This document shows, in pieces, positions 15,761-26,757 of a stretch of 60,233 nucleotides of DNA (its first letter is position 1; the number at the start of each line of letters is the position of its first letter). Position numbers and translations under genes: made by a program. The notes under the pieces are model-generated. The model was given only the letters and a program-made list of their open reading frames with translations, was not told the origin of the DNA and made no database searches. Source of the DNA: a virus. The DNA lies in IMG/VR virus record IMGVR_UViG_3300009428_000008, positions 1-60,233 of that record. One strand, 5' to 3'.

Positions 15761-18700
15761 ATGGAATACGAAAATAATAATTTTCTTAGTGGTGTAGAAA
15801 TTCCTATAAGTGCGTCCATGATGCCTATAGCTCCTCGTGAATTAACTTCTGATAGTTTTATTACACCTGAGGATGAAGCTATTATTCCTAATTCAGGTTT
15901 AACATCTTCTTTTGCCCCTACAGAAAATATAGTAGAATTTTATGCTTATGATGCTCAAAAGAATATCATTAGTAGAAATTACGATTTTAAAGATTGGAAA
16001 ATAACACAAAATTCAGCAAATACTGAAGTTCCTACTGATTTTACTGATGATCAAGGTTTAGAAGTAATAGTTTCATCTACGGGTTCTATTCCTACAGATT
16101 ATATTGAAGTTAACCCACCTGTTGATCTTTATAATTTAGGTTTTGATAATGGTGAAGTTTATGCTTTATATAATTTTATAAACTATGAATTAAGTTCATC
16201 AATAGATAATACATATTATATATCAGAAATATCAGGAGATAGAACTGAGGTTAGAATTAAGTCTAATACAATATCCAATGGAGATATTAGAAGTACTTAT
16301 AAGAAATTCCGCCAACAATTTAATTCACAAGAATATTTTGATGAATTTTATCTTGGATTATTTGATAATAGATATGAAATTTGTACTAATATTTTTCTTG
16401 AACAGGAGGATGAACAAGCATCTATTCTTCTTAAACTATATAATGAATTAGATCCTTCAATATCAACAGGTTCTCAAGTTTATGTTGCTACTAAAGTAGG
16501 TGAAACTGTATCTTATAAAGTAAAATTTGAAGAAGATTTTAGATCTTTTATTGATAATGCTACTTATATTAAAGGACCTAATATTAATATTCCTCTACAG
16601 GATTTAATTAATAACTCAACTACATTAAAAAATAAAGAAGAATTATTAAATTCTCCATCATCAGCCTCGGTTGATAGTGTATTAAATATATTAAATAAAA
16701 CAGGTGTAACTCTTACACCAAATTATTCATATGATACATTTGAAGAATTCATTAATTTTTCATCTGCAAAGGAAAGACTAAATAACTTTGTTGAAAAAGT
16801 AACACAGATTCAATCTCATGAAGCTGATATATCAGCTCTTATAGCTATAACAGGTTCAAACCCAACAGTAACACCAGTATCACAAAGTTTAGCATCAGCA
16901 CAATCTTCAATAACCAATTTAGTTGAAAATTTTGACGGTTATGAAAATTATTTATATTATAATACATCATCAGCTTTTGCTTATCCAAAAACCGGTTCAT
17001 ATTACCCATTCCCACTATTACCAACAACAGATCAAGAAGTAGTAGAATGGATTGGTAGTGATGTAGAAGGATCTCAATATTATGGTGGTTATTTATTATC
17101 TGCTTCTTTGTATGATGAAGATAATCAAAATTATTTATATTATACTATTCCTACTTTTATTACTGAAAATAGTAATAATGATGACTATACTACATTTTCC
17201 AATATGGTTGGTCAATCTTTTGATGAAGTTTGGATGTATACAAAAGCATTAAGTGAAAGATATAATACTACAAATGATCCCGAAAAAGGATTACCTTTAG
17301 ATCTAGCAGCTGATGCCATTAAGGGTCTAGGATTTGAAACATTTGGGAATAATTATGATAATCAAGATAACTTTATAGGTTTAGCAGGTGAAAATAATGG
17401 TACATATACTCCCCCAACAGGTAGTGAATTAATTACTGATTATATTGCAATAAATGGTGGTAGTGTAATGCTTTATTGGGATTACGATTACTCATGGGCT
17501 GATTATGTAGAAGAATTTATAGAATATGGTTGGCCTTATGCTATTGATAAAGTAAGTAAAGAAATTTACAAACGTCTTTATCATAATATGGCTTACCTTA
17601 CAAAAAAGAAAGGTACAATATCAGGTTTAAGACAACTTATCAATGTTTGGGGTATACCAAATACAATTCTTCGTATTAACGAATTTGGAGGTAAGAATAG
17701 AGACAATACTGATGATTATGATTTATGGTATAATAGATATAACTACACATACACACCTGTAGCAGCCCAGAATTTTATGGCAAGTTCATCCGTTAAAATA
17801 CCATGGATGCCTTTACTAAGAAATAAAATAGTTGCAGATAACCCACCAAACCCAATTATTAACCCAACTACAATTGTAAATCAAGGTTATGGTCAGTTTT
17901 TAGGTGGTAGGGTTATGTCTTATGATGGCACCCCAGGAACATCAAATCAATATGAAATAACTGGATCTGGACTTGGAGGACCCAACCTAGGTAGTGGAGG
18001 ACTTTCTACATTACGTACTATTGCTAATAATGGAGCTCCACAAGGATTAATACCTAGTAGCTCTTTAATTAATGATGTTAAAGTATTTTCTCCCGTAACT
18101 ATAACAGGAGCAAACACTCAAACCAACTCAGGAGTTTTAAATGGAATAGATAGTTATTTTACAGTAACTGGTGGAGGAGTTGGTGGTGAAATTGTTGTTT
18201 ACTCCGATTTAAGTGGAGGAATAGATAGGATTTTTATAAATAGTAATGGTACTGGTCAACGGGGGGGTTTAGGATATACAACTTCTTCAATAATAACAAT
18301 TACAGCAGCTCAATTAAATAGTATAAATGGTACTTTAGGTAATTCAATGTCAGGGGCAGATTACCAATATTCAGTAACTAGTGCTGATTTACAAGATGGA
18401 AGTCCAACTCAAATAATTACAGATAATAATTGGACAGTAGGAACAACATCTTCCTTAAGTACAAGAACAGGAACAATAACTGGGGGTGGTAGTGGTTTAT
18501 TTGTTAAATTTGATATTATAGGTAATGTTCTCTATAACTTACAAGTAGCAGATTATGGGGCGGATGGTTCCACTATTCCACTTGATACCAACACATTTGC
18601 AGGTGGTTGGGATTATAATGTGGGTGATATAATTTCACTAGCCTCATCTATTAATCCATTTGGTAATCAAGATGTCCCACAATCATGGTATAGTGGTAAT

Positions 18701-21700
18701 AATATTTTTAGAGCTACAGTACTTAAGGTTAGTGGTTCTAGAGTTCATGAATTAAGCATTGTTCAAGATGGATCTACAGGATGGTCAAGTGCATCTGAAA
18801 TTTGGGCATATTCACAGGCAGTTAATTCTCTTAACGATCCTACCATTGGGGTAGGATTTGCTAATCAATACCCAAACAATTCAGGTCCAACAGTATTTGA
18901 TATAACTACAGTTCCATCATTTGCAGGCTCAGGCTCATCACCTGCATATGTAGTACCTGATGGAGTTGCTCTTAGATTTAAAGCTCCAAAAGGTCCACCT
19001 TCATCAAGTTATGGTGGTTCATTTTATAGTCAATCAATAATAGTTAAAAAATCTAACGGTACTAATGACAGTCAGATGGATTGGGGTATTAGTTTATTTT
19101 ATGAAGATCAACCTACAGGCTCCTACAGTGGTTCAAGTTTTAGTGATTACTACAATTATGGTAAATTAAGATTTTATATGTCTGCCTCACAAGCAGATGG
19201 AGGTGTTCAGGTATCAGATGATATTTATTTACCCTTCTTTGATGGAGGATGGTGGAGTGTTTTACTTCAAAGAGATCAACACGTAAGTATTGCTGATGAT
19301 TCTCTTCCAACTACCTACACTATGTTTGCCGCTAATAAACAAGATAATGGCTGGGATGGTAATTCTTTAGGATTTTCTGGATCTGTAAGTATGAGCTCAG
19401 CACCAATACCTTTTAATAGTGGTTATGGTGGAGGTTTTTATGATGAAGCTATTTATAATACTGATAGTGGTTCAATTAAAACATCACTAAATAATGCTTG
19501 GAATTCCTATGGTGTTACAAATGTTGATGGTGTTTATGTTGGTGGTTATGTATCAGGTTCAGATATAATGACTGAAATATCTAATGAAAATGGTAAAATA
19601 TTCTCAGGATCTTTTCAAGAATTTAGATATTATTCAAATAATATTTCAAAAGAAGTATTCAATGATTTTGTAATGAATCCAGAATCTATTGAGGGAAATA
19701 ATATTACAGGATCAGAAAGCTCATTTGATATAGTAAATTTTAGAGCACCTTTAGGTAATGAATTAGAATATAAATTTATAGCAATTGCTGAAGTTACGGA
19801 AGCAACTAATAGTTATGGTACTGCTCTTTATGATGTAGATCCTTATGGGGGGGTAGGATTTAGCAATGAATTTACCAATAAACAAACATCAGTTCACCCT
19901 GCAATTACAGGCTCAGCTGTTGTAGTAATTACAGGTTCTTTCTATAACCCCGCAACTGGGGGGATAACTTCAAGTTATGATTTTATAGAATATGGAAATT
20001 TAAGTGGATCTGTATATAGTAAAACAAATGTAGAAACTTATTTCTTAGATCAACCTTCAATAGGAATTAGAAATAGAGTATCAAATAAAATACAAGTAGA
20101 AGATGGAGATGCTTATGGTAAGGTTTTATCAAAATACCAAAGTATAGATCAAAACTACTTAATTAGTCAAAGTTATACTGAAGATATTACAAGTTTAGAA
20201 GTTGGTTTTTCACCACAAGATGAAGTAAATGATGATATCATCGCTGCTTTTGGTTATGGTGCCGTTTCTTCAGTCATAGCAGATCCAAGATTCTTCTTTG
20301 ATTCACAGGATGATTATTATCCTAAATTAAGACAAATATCAGAAGAATACTTTAAAAAATATACAACAGGTAATATTCAAGATTATTTAAGATTAATTAA
20401 ATATTTTGACAATTCCTTATTTAAGGCAATTAAGTCATACGTACCAGCTCGTACTAGTGTGACTACCGGCGTTATAATCAAGCAAAATATGTTGGAGCGT
20501 AATCGTGTCCGACCCGTAAGAGTTAACCCAAATACTATAATAGCATACACATCAGAAACAGGATCTATAGCTGGGGATGTATCTCCAACTGAAACTGGAA
20601 TGAACAGTGCAATTTCATATAGAAATATAGAAATAACAGGTAATATTAATATAGGAACATTAAGTGGTTTACATGGTAATGTTCCACCAAATTTAGAGGG
20701 TAAAGTATCATCCAGTGGTGCTGGATTTAACATTGTTCCTGTAACACAAAGTTGGAATGGAGCTCATAAAACTCCAGCAGGATTAATTAATTTTACAGAT
20801 TCATCATCAACTGAGTTTTACAATGGTGAGTATAGTGGTAGTACAATAGTTGTTACTTCACAGTCACTACAAAATAATCCTTATACTGTAGATCCAAATT
20901 TAGATATAAATTATACAGTAGCAATTACTTCAAGTACTGGGCAATATAGTTATACTTATCTTTCTGTAATTGATACTTATCCTTCATTTTCTATGTGTAT
21001 GGAATTTTACACTAGAAACCCATCACAAAAAGGATGGAAAGATCAGTTTGATAGTTGGGCGTCATCCCAAACTACTAATGCTACAGGATCTGTGTGGTTA
21101 AATAGAGACCCAGATATAGAAAATAGATTTTACATAGATGGAATACAATTTTCAAATGTAGCATCTACATTAGGTAGTGGTATTGGATCAAATAATTCAT
21201 TTGAACCTGGAGCTGCGTTTGGTTTATCTCATACATCTAATGGAGGTTATCAAAATAATTGGCAATTGGCTCCAAGAATAGAAATCCCTCTACCCCCAAG
21301 AGAAGGATCAGGCTTAATAGATATTGAAGCTCTACCATCATCCCCTAATTATGTAGCAACAAATACTATAGGTCCATATTTTAAAATGGATATATCAGGC
21401 TCAATTGATAGTATAGGAGCTGCCCCAAATACTGCATTTAAAACTAATAATGGAAAAATGGGAGGTTTAGATGATAATATAATCATTTCTACTATGTTGG
21501 GTGCTAATAATATAATTGAAAAAACAGCAGGTTATATTAATAATGCAGGTCTCACAGAAGGTCTTTGTAAATATTGGTATGCTGATGCTTATCTTCAAAA
21601 TGCTAGATATATAAGCTTAGTTGATGTTAATAGTGGTAATCCAACCCCATTTCCTGATCCCGTTGGTGTTTTTACAGGCTCAATTCAGATGGAAATAAGG

Positions 21701-23920
21701 ATTTCAAATTACGATACTTTTAATAATTTTTCATACTTTGCTTACAATACATCAACACCCCCTTCCCTCCCTGAAATAGGAAGTGCTAGTTTAAATTTAA
21801 TAGGAAGTACATGGACTGGCTCCTTTAGTGATTATGGTGTTTGGTCACCCTTATCTTTAGTAGTTAATGAAAGAAGTATAGATCCAACAACAGGTTTAGA
21901 AATAGATAATACAGATACACTACTAAATGCTCCTGATTTTGATTTTGATATTACAAATTATTCAGGAACACCAGAAAGTTTACCTATAAACTTTAAAGCA
22001 AATAATCAATCAATTAATGGAATCGTAACATATCAATCCCCCGCAGATCGAACATCAGTAGGGTTTAGATATACTCCTCTAACAAGTCAACAATTTACGG
22101 GATCATCTGGACCAAATACTGGGGGTGCTTTAAATGCTTTATTTGTTCCAACAGGATCACAATCTCCACAAACTTTATGGTTTGACCCTACATCCCCATC
22201 TCAAACATTTTATAATTCTAATTTCAACCCATTAATTAATAATGTATCTGAAAGTATAGATAATACATACATACAAGTAGTAGAATATGCTGATGGTCCT
22301 GTTCCTTCAAACTTCGATCTTATAGTTAATAGAACAGCTAAAAAAGCACAAATACCAGATAGTTTCTATACTCAAAAGGCATCAATTCTTCCAAGATATG
22401 TAGGAAGTACTTTAGAAAGTGCTGATTATAATACTTATACACCATCAGGAAGTATTACATTTTTAAATAATATAACAGGAAGCGCAACACAAGTATCAGG
22501 ATCCGGGTGGGATGGTGATGTTAGTTTTGGTAAAACTTCAGTAATTGATAAAAACCCAATTTACTTTGCTCACTATAAATCATCAAAAGAAAATTATGAA
22601 TTATGGGATACTTATACATTTAACATTGATCAGTTAATTTTATGCCCTACAGAAGCTATATTAGGATCAAAAGCACCTGAAAATCCTGTAGTTATTAAAA
22701 TTGATGGGAGTAATGATAACTTATCGGAGGTCAGAAGTACTTTTGAATATGGAAGACAAATATCAGTAGCTTATAATGCAGGTAAAGTTGCAAAATCTGT
22801 ATCCCAATCTATATTTTATTCTACTTTAAAAATAGGAACTCAAGGAATATATCAAGGTGGTTTAGAGTATAATATGGTTATAGGATCTGAACCATCAAGA
22901 ATAACAAACCTAAGGGCAATAAATTTTAATGTGGCTGAGTGGAATCAATTATATTATACTGAAGACCTCGGTCAGGTAAATCGAGAGTTTGTTAATTTAC
23001 AATCCGGTGCACTTCCAAATGGTGGGGTACCATCAGGTTCTAATTATGGTACAGCTAAATGTTGGATGACAACAGGATCAAATACTTTAATATTACAAGG
23101 TGGAGGTATAGCTATATCAGCATCAACTGGGTTAGATAGAGTTTCCTATAACAACCACGTTCAAACATTATATGGTCCTGGATTAGGTGTAATCCATTCT
23201 TTTAATAAATATGCTCAACTTCGCAAAGTATTCATAGATTTTCCTCTTAATAGTACTGATTTTGGTCAACTTGGAATACCTGATGGTTTTAAAATGAATA
23301 CCGGTTCTGTTGATAATTATCACACATTTAATATTTCCGAAACAGCAAATAATGTCAATAATTCAGCATCAATATTAACTCCTTCAGTACCAGGAATAGA
23401 TAATTATGAAGATTTTAACATACCCTTTCTTATTAATAAGGGAGACGAAATAAGAGTTACTTGGAATCCCAATTCAGGCTCTGGAGACCCACAATTTTTC
23501 AGAACAGAAGATTTTACAGTAATAGATACCCCAACATCTCCTATAGAAGATCAAGATTATTTTGTCCGTTTAAAGAAAACTTTATTCCAATTTGATTATT
23601 ATTTTGCACCATCATCTTCATTATATAATCAATTAACTGTTTATCCTGATCCTTCTAATTATGATATTGTAAATGGGGAAATTTATGGTTTTACAGTTAG
23701 AAGAAGAGTAAATGCTGATGATAGGGTAATAGTATATCAAACCCCACCAACAGGATCTGCAGGTATTAATACATTATCCCCATCAGGATATTTAATACCA
23801 AATGATTTTTCAGCAGTACAAAAAAGAAATGTACAAACTATAATAAATCAATTAAAAGCTAAAAATGCCTTTTCTTCAGATGAAGCAAATGATAATAGCA
23901 ACAGTAACATGCAGTCTTAA
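15761..23920 (+). CDS. Giant tail/baseplate protein (2719 residues)
   Basis: By far the longest gene here (8.2 kb). Residues 1-600 are mixed alpha/beta. Residues about 600-650 (K-K-K-G-T-I-S-G-L-R-Q-L, G-I-P-N-T-I-L-R, E-F-G-G) resemble the tail protein I family of P2-like phages, a baseplate component. The remaining roughly 2000 residues are Ser/Gly/Thr/Asn-rich beta domains with recurrent I-T-G-S and S-G-S turns, including LamG-like stretches (about 1080-1330) and a late segment around 2197 (I-P-D-S-F-Y, I-L-P-R-Y-V-G-S) that I recall from marine phage baseplate proteins. Likely the wedge-to-fibre protein (positionally like gp7/gp10). No frameshift seen. Confidence 0.75.
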   Translation: MEYENNNFLSGVEIPISASMMPIAPRELTSDSFITPEDEAIIPNSGLTSSFAPTENIVEFYAYDAQKNIISRNYDFKDWKITQNSANTEVPTDFTDDQGLEVIVSSTGSIPTDYIEVNPPVDLYNLGFDNGEVYALYNFINYELSSSIDNTYYISEISGDRTEVRIKSNTISNGDIRSTYKKFRQQFNSQEYFDEFYLGLFDNRYEICTNIFLEQEDEQASILLKLYNELDPSISTGSQVYVATKVGETVSYKVKFEEDFRSFIDNATYIKGPNINIPLQDLINNSTTLKNKEELLNSPSSASVDSVLNILNKTGVTLTPNYSYDTFEEFINFSSAKERLNNFVEKVTQIQSHEADISALIAITGSNPTVTPVSQSLASAQSSITNLVENFDGYENYLYYNTSSAFAYPKTGSYYPFPLLPTTDQEVVEWIGSDVEGSQYYGGYLLSASLYDEDNQNYLYYTIPTFITENSNNDDYTTFSNMVGQSFDEVWMYTKALSERYNTTNDPEKGLPLDLAADAIKGLGFETFGNNYDNQDNFIGLAGENNGTYTPPTGSELITDYIAINGGSVMLYWDYDYSWADYVEEFIEYGWPYAIDKVSKEIYKRLYHNMAYLTKKKGTISGLRQLINVWGIPNTILRINEFGGKNRDNTDDYDLWYNRYNYTYTPVAAQNFMASSSVKIPWMPLLRNKIVADNPPNPIINPTTIVNQGYGQFLGGRVMSYDGTPGTSNQYEITGSGLGGPNLGSGGLSTLRTIANNGAPQGLIPSSSLINDVKVFSPVTITGANTQTNSGVLNGIDSYFTVTGGGVGGEIVVYSDLSGGIDRIFINSNGTGQRGGLGYTTSSIITITAAQLNSINGTLGNSMSGADYQYSVTSADLQDGSPTQIITDNNWTVGTTSSLSTRTGTITGGGSGLFVKFDIIGNVLYNLQVADYGADGSTIPLDTNTFAGGWDYNVGDIISLASSINPFGNQDVPQSWYSGNNIFRATVLKVSGSRVHELSIVQDGSTGWSSASEIWAYSQAVNSLNDPTIGVGFANQYPNNSGPTVFDITTVPSFAGSGSSPAYVVPDGVALRFKAPKGPPSSSYGGSFYSQSIIVKKSNGTNDSQMDWGISLFYEDQPTGSYSGSSFSDYYNYGKLRFYMSASQADGGVQVSDDIYLPFFDGGWWSVLLQRDQHVSIADDSLPTTYTMFAANKQDNGWDGNSLGFSGSVSMSSAPIPFNSGYGGGFYDEAIYNTDSGSIKTSLNNAWNSYGVTNVDGVYVGGYVSGSDIMTEISNENGKIFSGSFQEFRYYSNNISKEVFNDFVMNPESIEGNNITGSESSFDIVNFRAPLGNELEYKFIAIAEVTEATNSYGTALYDVDPYGGVGFSNEFTNKQTSVHPAITGSAVVVITGSFYNPATGGITSSYDFIEYGNLSGSVYSKTNVETYFLDQPSIGIRNRVSNKIQVEDGDAYGKVLSKYQSIDQNYLISQSYTEDITSLEVGFSPQDEVNDDIIAAFGYGAVSSVIADPRFFFDSQDDYYPKLRQISEEYFKKYTTGNIQDYLRLIKYFDNSLFKAIKSYVPARTSVTTGVIIKQNMLERNRVRPVRVNPNTIIAYTSETGSIAGDVSPTETGMNSAISYRNIEITGNINIGTLSGLHGNVPPNLEGKVSSSGAGFNIVPVTQSWNGAHKTPAGLINFTDSSSTEFYNGEYSGSTIVVTSQSLQNNPYTVDPNLDINYTVAITSSTGQYSYTYLSVIDTYPSFSMCMEFYTRNPSQKGWKDQFDSWASSQTTNATGSVWLNRDPDIENRFYIDGIQFSNVASTLGSGIGSNNSFEPGAAFGLSHTSNGGYQNNWQLAPRIEIPLPPREGSGLIDIEALPSSPNYVATNTIGPYFKMDISGSIDSIGAAPNTAFKTNNGKMGGLDDNIIISTMLGANNIIEKTAGYINNAGLTEGLCKYWYADAYLQNARYISLVDVNSGNPTPFPDPVGVFTGSIQMEIRISNYDTFNNFSYFAYNTSTPPSLPEIGSASLNLIGSTWTGSFSDYGVWSPLSLVVNERSIDPTTGLEIDNTDTLLNAPDFDFDITNYSGTPESLPINFKANNQSINGIVTYQSPADRTSVGFRYTPLTSQQFTGSSGPNTGGALNALFVPTGSQSPQTLWFDPTSPSQTFYNSNFNPLINNVSESIDNTYIQVVEYADGPVPSNFDLIVNRTAKKAQIPDSFYTQKASILPRYVGSTLESADYNTYTPSGSITFLNNITGSATQVSGSGWDGDVSFGKTSVIDKNPIYFAHYKSSKENYELWDTYTFNIDQLILCPTEAILGSKAPENPVVIKIDGSNDNLSEVRSTFEYGRQISVAYNAGKVAKSVSQSIFYSTLKIGTQGIYQGGLEYNMVIGSEPSRITNLRAINFNVAEWNQLYYTEDLGQVNREFVNLQSGALPNGGVPSGSNYGTAKCWMTTGSNTLILQGGGIAISASTGLDRVSYNNHVQTLYGPGLGVIHSFNKYAQLRKVFIDFPLNSTDFGQLGIPDGFKMNTGSVDNYHTFNISETANNVNNSASILTPSVPGIDNYEDFNIPFLINKGDEIRVTWNPNSGSGDPQFFRTEDFTVIDTPTSPIEDQDYFVRLKKTLFQFDYYFAPSSSLYNQLTVYPDPSNYDIVNGEIYGFTVRRRVNADDRVIVYQTPPTGSAGINTLSPSGYLIPNDFSAVQKRNVQTIINQLKAKNAFSSDEANDNSNSNMQS

Positions 23921-23925
23921 TATAG

Positions 23926-23960
23926 CTTGGATTAAAAACAAAATTAACGTATATTTATAA
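23926..23960 (+). promoter_or_regulatory. Promoter with both signals: CTTG-N20-TATATTTATAA
   Basis: CTTG at 23926-23929, exactly 20 bases, then TATATTTA at 23950-23957, which overlaps the late-type 9-mer TATTTATAA at 23952-23960. It could serve both host polymerase and the gp55-modified form. The next start is 17 bases past the motif. Confidence 0.65.
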
Positions 23961-23976
23961 TTAAAACAATATAATA

Positions 23977-24660
23977 ATGGGATATTTAAATAATCAGGTA
24001 GTAACAGTCGATGCTATCTTAACAACAAAAGGAAGAGAGCTCTTAGCTAGAGGTGATGGTTCTTTCAACATAAGAGCATTCGCTTTGTCAGATGATGAAA
24101 TTGATTATACTTTGTATAATCCAACAAACCCATCAGGCTCTGCTTATTATGGTGAAGCAATTCAAAATATGCCTCTATTAGAAGCATTTCCGGATGAAAC
24201 TCAAATGATGAAGTATAAGCTAGTAACTCTTCCAAGAGACACAGCTAAAATGCCAGTTGTTACAGCCGGTGGAGTATCAGTAGTTACTTTAAAACAAACA
24301 GGACAAATTACAATTACACCTCAAACATTAAATTACTTAGGTAACAATTCAGTTCAAGAATCTTCAGGATATTCATTTACAGTAAGTGATGTAAGACAAT
24401 TTGCTAGTCAAAATGGTGTAATGGGTCAAGGTATTACAACTGATGCTTCTGTTGCTTTAAACGCAGTATCAATGCAAACTAATGGTACTAATGTATCAAG
24501 AACAGTAATTGGTATGCAGTGTGTATTAACAGCAACTGGTGTTAGTACATTATTTGGTGCAGCCGGTAACACAACAGCAACACTATACAGTTTACTATCA
24601 ATTATAGGTTTAGACTCAGGAGCAAGAATACAAATTCCAATCCAAATCACTAGAACATAA
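23977..24660 (+). CDS. Conserved virion structural protein
   Basis: A 227-residue protein with the N-terminal pattern G-Y-L-N-N-Q-V-V-T-V-D-A-I-L-T-T-K-G-R-E-L-L-A and F-A-L-S-D-D-E-I-D-Y, which I recall from a widespread structural protein of T4-like marine phages lying next to tail genes. The rest is beta-rich with two helical hairpins. The exact virion position is unknown to me. It is first in a four-gene unit behind a dual promoter. Confidence 0.7.
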   Translation: MGYLNNQVVTVDAILTTKGRELLARGDGSFNIRAFALSDDEIDYTLYNPTNPSGSAYYGEAIQNMPLLEAFPDETQMMKYKLVTLPRDTAKMPVVTAGGVSVVTLKQTGQITITPQTLNYLGNNSVQESSGYSFTVSDVRQFASQNGVMGQGITTDASVALNAVSMQTNGTNVSRTVIGMQCVLTATGVSTLFGAAGNTTATLYSLLSIIGLDSGARIQIPIQITRT

Positions 24661-24672
24661 ACAAAAAAAAAT

Positions 24673-25791
24673 ATGGCAGCCCAAGACAATAAAAACCCAG
24701 CAAGACGAAATAACCAAACAGGTGAATCACCAGTTATTCCTGCTTTTTCAACTGCAGTACCTCAAAATACAATTGCAACTTTTTCAACATTTGAATCTCA
24801 AGATTTATTAATTAGTACTGAGAATGTAACAAGTACAGTGTGGGAGGGTAACCAACCAACATTAACTAATTATTATACTTCTTCAACCCAAGTAGGTAGT
24901 TCAACAGGTCAGTTTTATTATAATGTATGGGCATCTGTAGAAGCTACAGGATCTATACAATTTGCAATGGCTTACTGTGACGCTGATGGAAGTGGAAGTT
25001 TATTATATAACCCAAATGTTCCTCAATTATCCCCAACAAGAACTAATTATGGTCAATATAGAAATTTAGTATTAGGAGATGAAAACGCAAATTTTGTATT
25101 TGGTAATCAATCATCATCTTACTTCTATGCTTTACCTATAGAAAGATCCGGATATAAAGAAGAATTACTTCCAGGAGTTTGGACAATGACTCTTGGTGCT
25201 TTACGTCTTACAGATGATAGTAAAGTTAACCAAGCAGCTATATTTTCAGATGCTGGTAGAGTATATAATATAGTTTCAGGATCAGCAGGTACTGTTAATA
25301 CTACAGTAAATACTCAAGGTTGGTCAGAAGGTTCGGGATCGTATGGTTGGTTCTTACCGGACATTGCAACCTTACTTTTAAGTGGTGAAGCTTTAGATAG
25401 TTTAGTAGCTGATGGTGGTACAAATTTAACTACTGTTAGGGGTAGTAATACTGAAGATAATAATCCTGAATTATTATACCAAAAATTAGAAACAGGAGGA
25501 CAAGCTGCTAATGGTGGGTGGACATTAAATTCATCTGAGCAACTATCATCTGATTTTATTTTCTGTAGAGCAAGAAGTCAAAACTTTAACTACTCAACCA
25601 ACCCATCATTTATTTCAGGATCAGATGGATCTGTTTTATATAATTCATTTATTAACGATCCTCAAGTATACATTACAACTGTAGGTTTATATAGTGATGA
25701 TCAAGAATTAGTAGCAGTAGCTAAACTATCAAGACCACTATTAAAGGATTTTACTAAAGAATTACTTGTAAGAATAAAATTAGACTTTTAA
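24673..25791 (+). CDS. Tail structural protein, paralogue A
   Basis: A 372-residue beta-rich, Ser/Thr/Asn-rich protein. The last about 65 residues (S-T-N-P-S, then V-G-L-Y-S-D-D-Q-E-L-V-A-V-A-K-L-S and a final hydrophobic strand) are clearly related to the end of the next gene's product (S-T-N-P-S, V-G-L-Y-N-E-A-Q-Q-L-V-A-V-G-K-L-S), so the two are tandem paralogues that diverged at the N terminus. Presumed tail or fibre protein; no enzymatic motif. Confidence 0.7.
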   Translation: MAAQDNKNPARRNNQTGESPVIPAFSTAVPQNTIATFSTFESQDLLISTENVTSTVWEGNQPTLTNYYTSSTQVGSSTGQFYYNVWASVEATGSIQFAMAYCDADGSGSLLYNPNVPQLSPTRTNYGQYRNLVLGDENANFVFGNQSSSYFYALPIERSGYKEELLPGVWTMTLGALRLTDDSKVNQAAIFSDAGRVYNIVSGSAGTVNTTVNTQGWSEGSGSYGWFLPDIATLLLSGEALDSLVADGGTNLTTVRGSNTEDNNPELLYQKLETGGQAANGGWTLNSSEQLSSDFIFCRARSQNFNYSTNPSFISGSDGSVLYNSFINDPQVYITTVGLYSDDQELVAVAKLSRPLLKDFTKELLVRIKLDF

Positions 25792-25794
25792 TGA

Positions 25795-26757
25795 ATGGGT
25801 GCATGGAAACAATTCACAACTAAGGACGTTACACAAACTCCTTTTACAGCAGATAAAGGTTGGAACCTAACAGGATCAGTAATGACTGGCTCTGACTATG
25901 GTGTTAACTTTTTTCAAGGAGAAGATGTTGATTATTTAGCTTACAATAATTATTCTACAGGATTTGTATTTACATCTTCTTACAATTCTGTTTATAATAG
26001 TGCTAAGCAGTTATACTATACAAATTATAGAACTTCAAGTACTGGAGATTATCTTACCACAGCTAGTGTAATAAGAGGTGTAACAAGAGAAGACGATAGA
26101 TTAACAGGTCCCATTCAATCTCCTTTATATGATAATTATTTACAATCTTCATTAACTCAACAAAGAAACCTTAGAAGTAGATGTTCAATTATTTCAATAC
26201 CAACAAAACTTTTTGGTGAAAAAATAATGCCTTATACCTTTGAACTAAACTATACAGGATCATATGGAATATCAGGAATACGACAATTAGTTGATGATGG
26301 TGAGGGTAATGTTATAGATCCAACTATAACCCCTATCCCAGGTAAAGTAACTAATATTATGGGACAAATATTTTACTCCCAAGGAATGGTAGTATTAACA
26401 GACTCAGATTGGGATACTTTTTCAACTATTGTAGCTGAGTCTGAAAGTGGGTTTAAAGAATTAATAAATGTAGGTATTAATTTCTCCTCATCACTTACAA
26501 TTCACGAAAATCAATATAAGTGTACTATATTAGAAAATGAGTTTGGGGTTTCAACTAATCCATCTCTACTTTCTTCATCATTTGAAGGTGATTTAAATTA
26601 TTACTCATGGGCAACAGCTTCATATTTTGAACCTTACGTAACTTGTGTAGGTTTATATAATGAAGCACAACAGTTAGTAGCTGTAGGAAAATTATCATTT
26701 CCACTACCAGTATCAAAATTTACAGATACTACAGTTATTGTAAACTACGATATATGA
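25795..26757 (+). CDS. Tail structural protein, paralogue B
   Basis: A 320-residue protein sharing its C-terminal domain (about 250-320) with the preceding gene. Residues 85-170 contain R-G-V-T-R-E-D-D-R-L and C-S-I-I-S-I-P-T-K-L-F-G-E-K-I, suggesting a conserved structural fold. ATG at 25795 is used; an out-of-frame ATG at 25791 overlaps the previous stop. The gene's stop overlaps the next start by four bases (ATGA). Confidence 0.7.
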   Translation: MGAWKQFTTKDVTQTPFTADKGWNLTGSVMTGSDYGVNFFQGEDVDYLAYNNYSTGFVFTSSYNSVYNSAKQLYYTNYRTSSTGDYLTTASVIRGVTREDDRLTGPIQSPLYDNYLQSSLTQQRNLRSRCSIISIPTKLFGEKIMPYTFELNYTGSYGISGIRQLVDDGEGNVIDPTITPIPGKVTNIMGQIFYSQGMVVLTDSDWDTFSTIVAESESGFKELINVGINFSSSLTIHENQYKCTILENEFGVSTNPSLLSSSFEGDLNYYSWATASYFEPYVTCVGLYNEAQQLVAVGKLSFPLPVSKFTDTTVIVNYDI

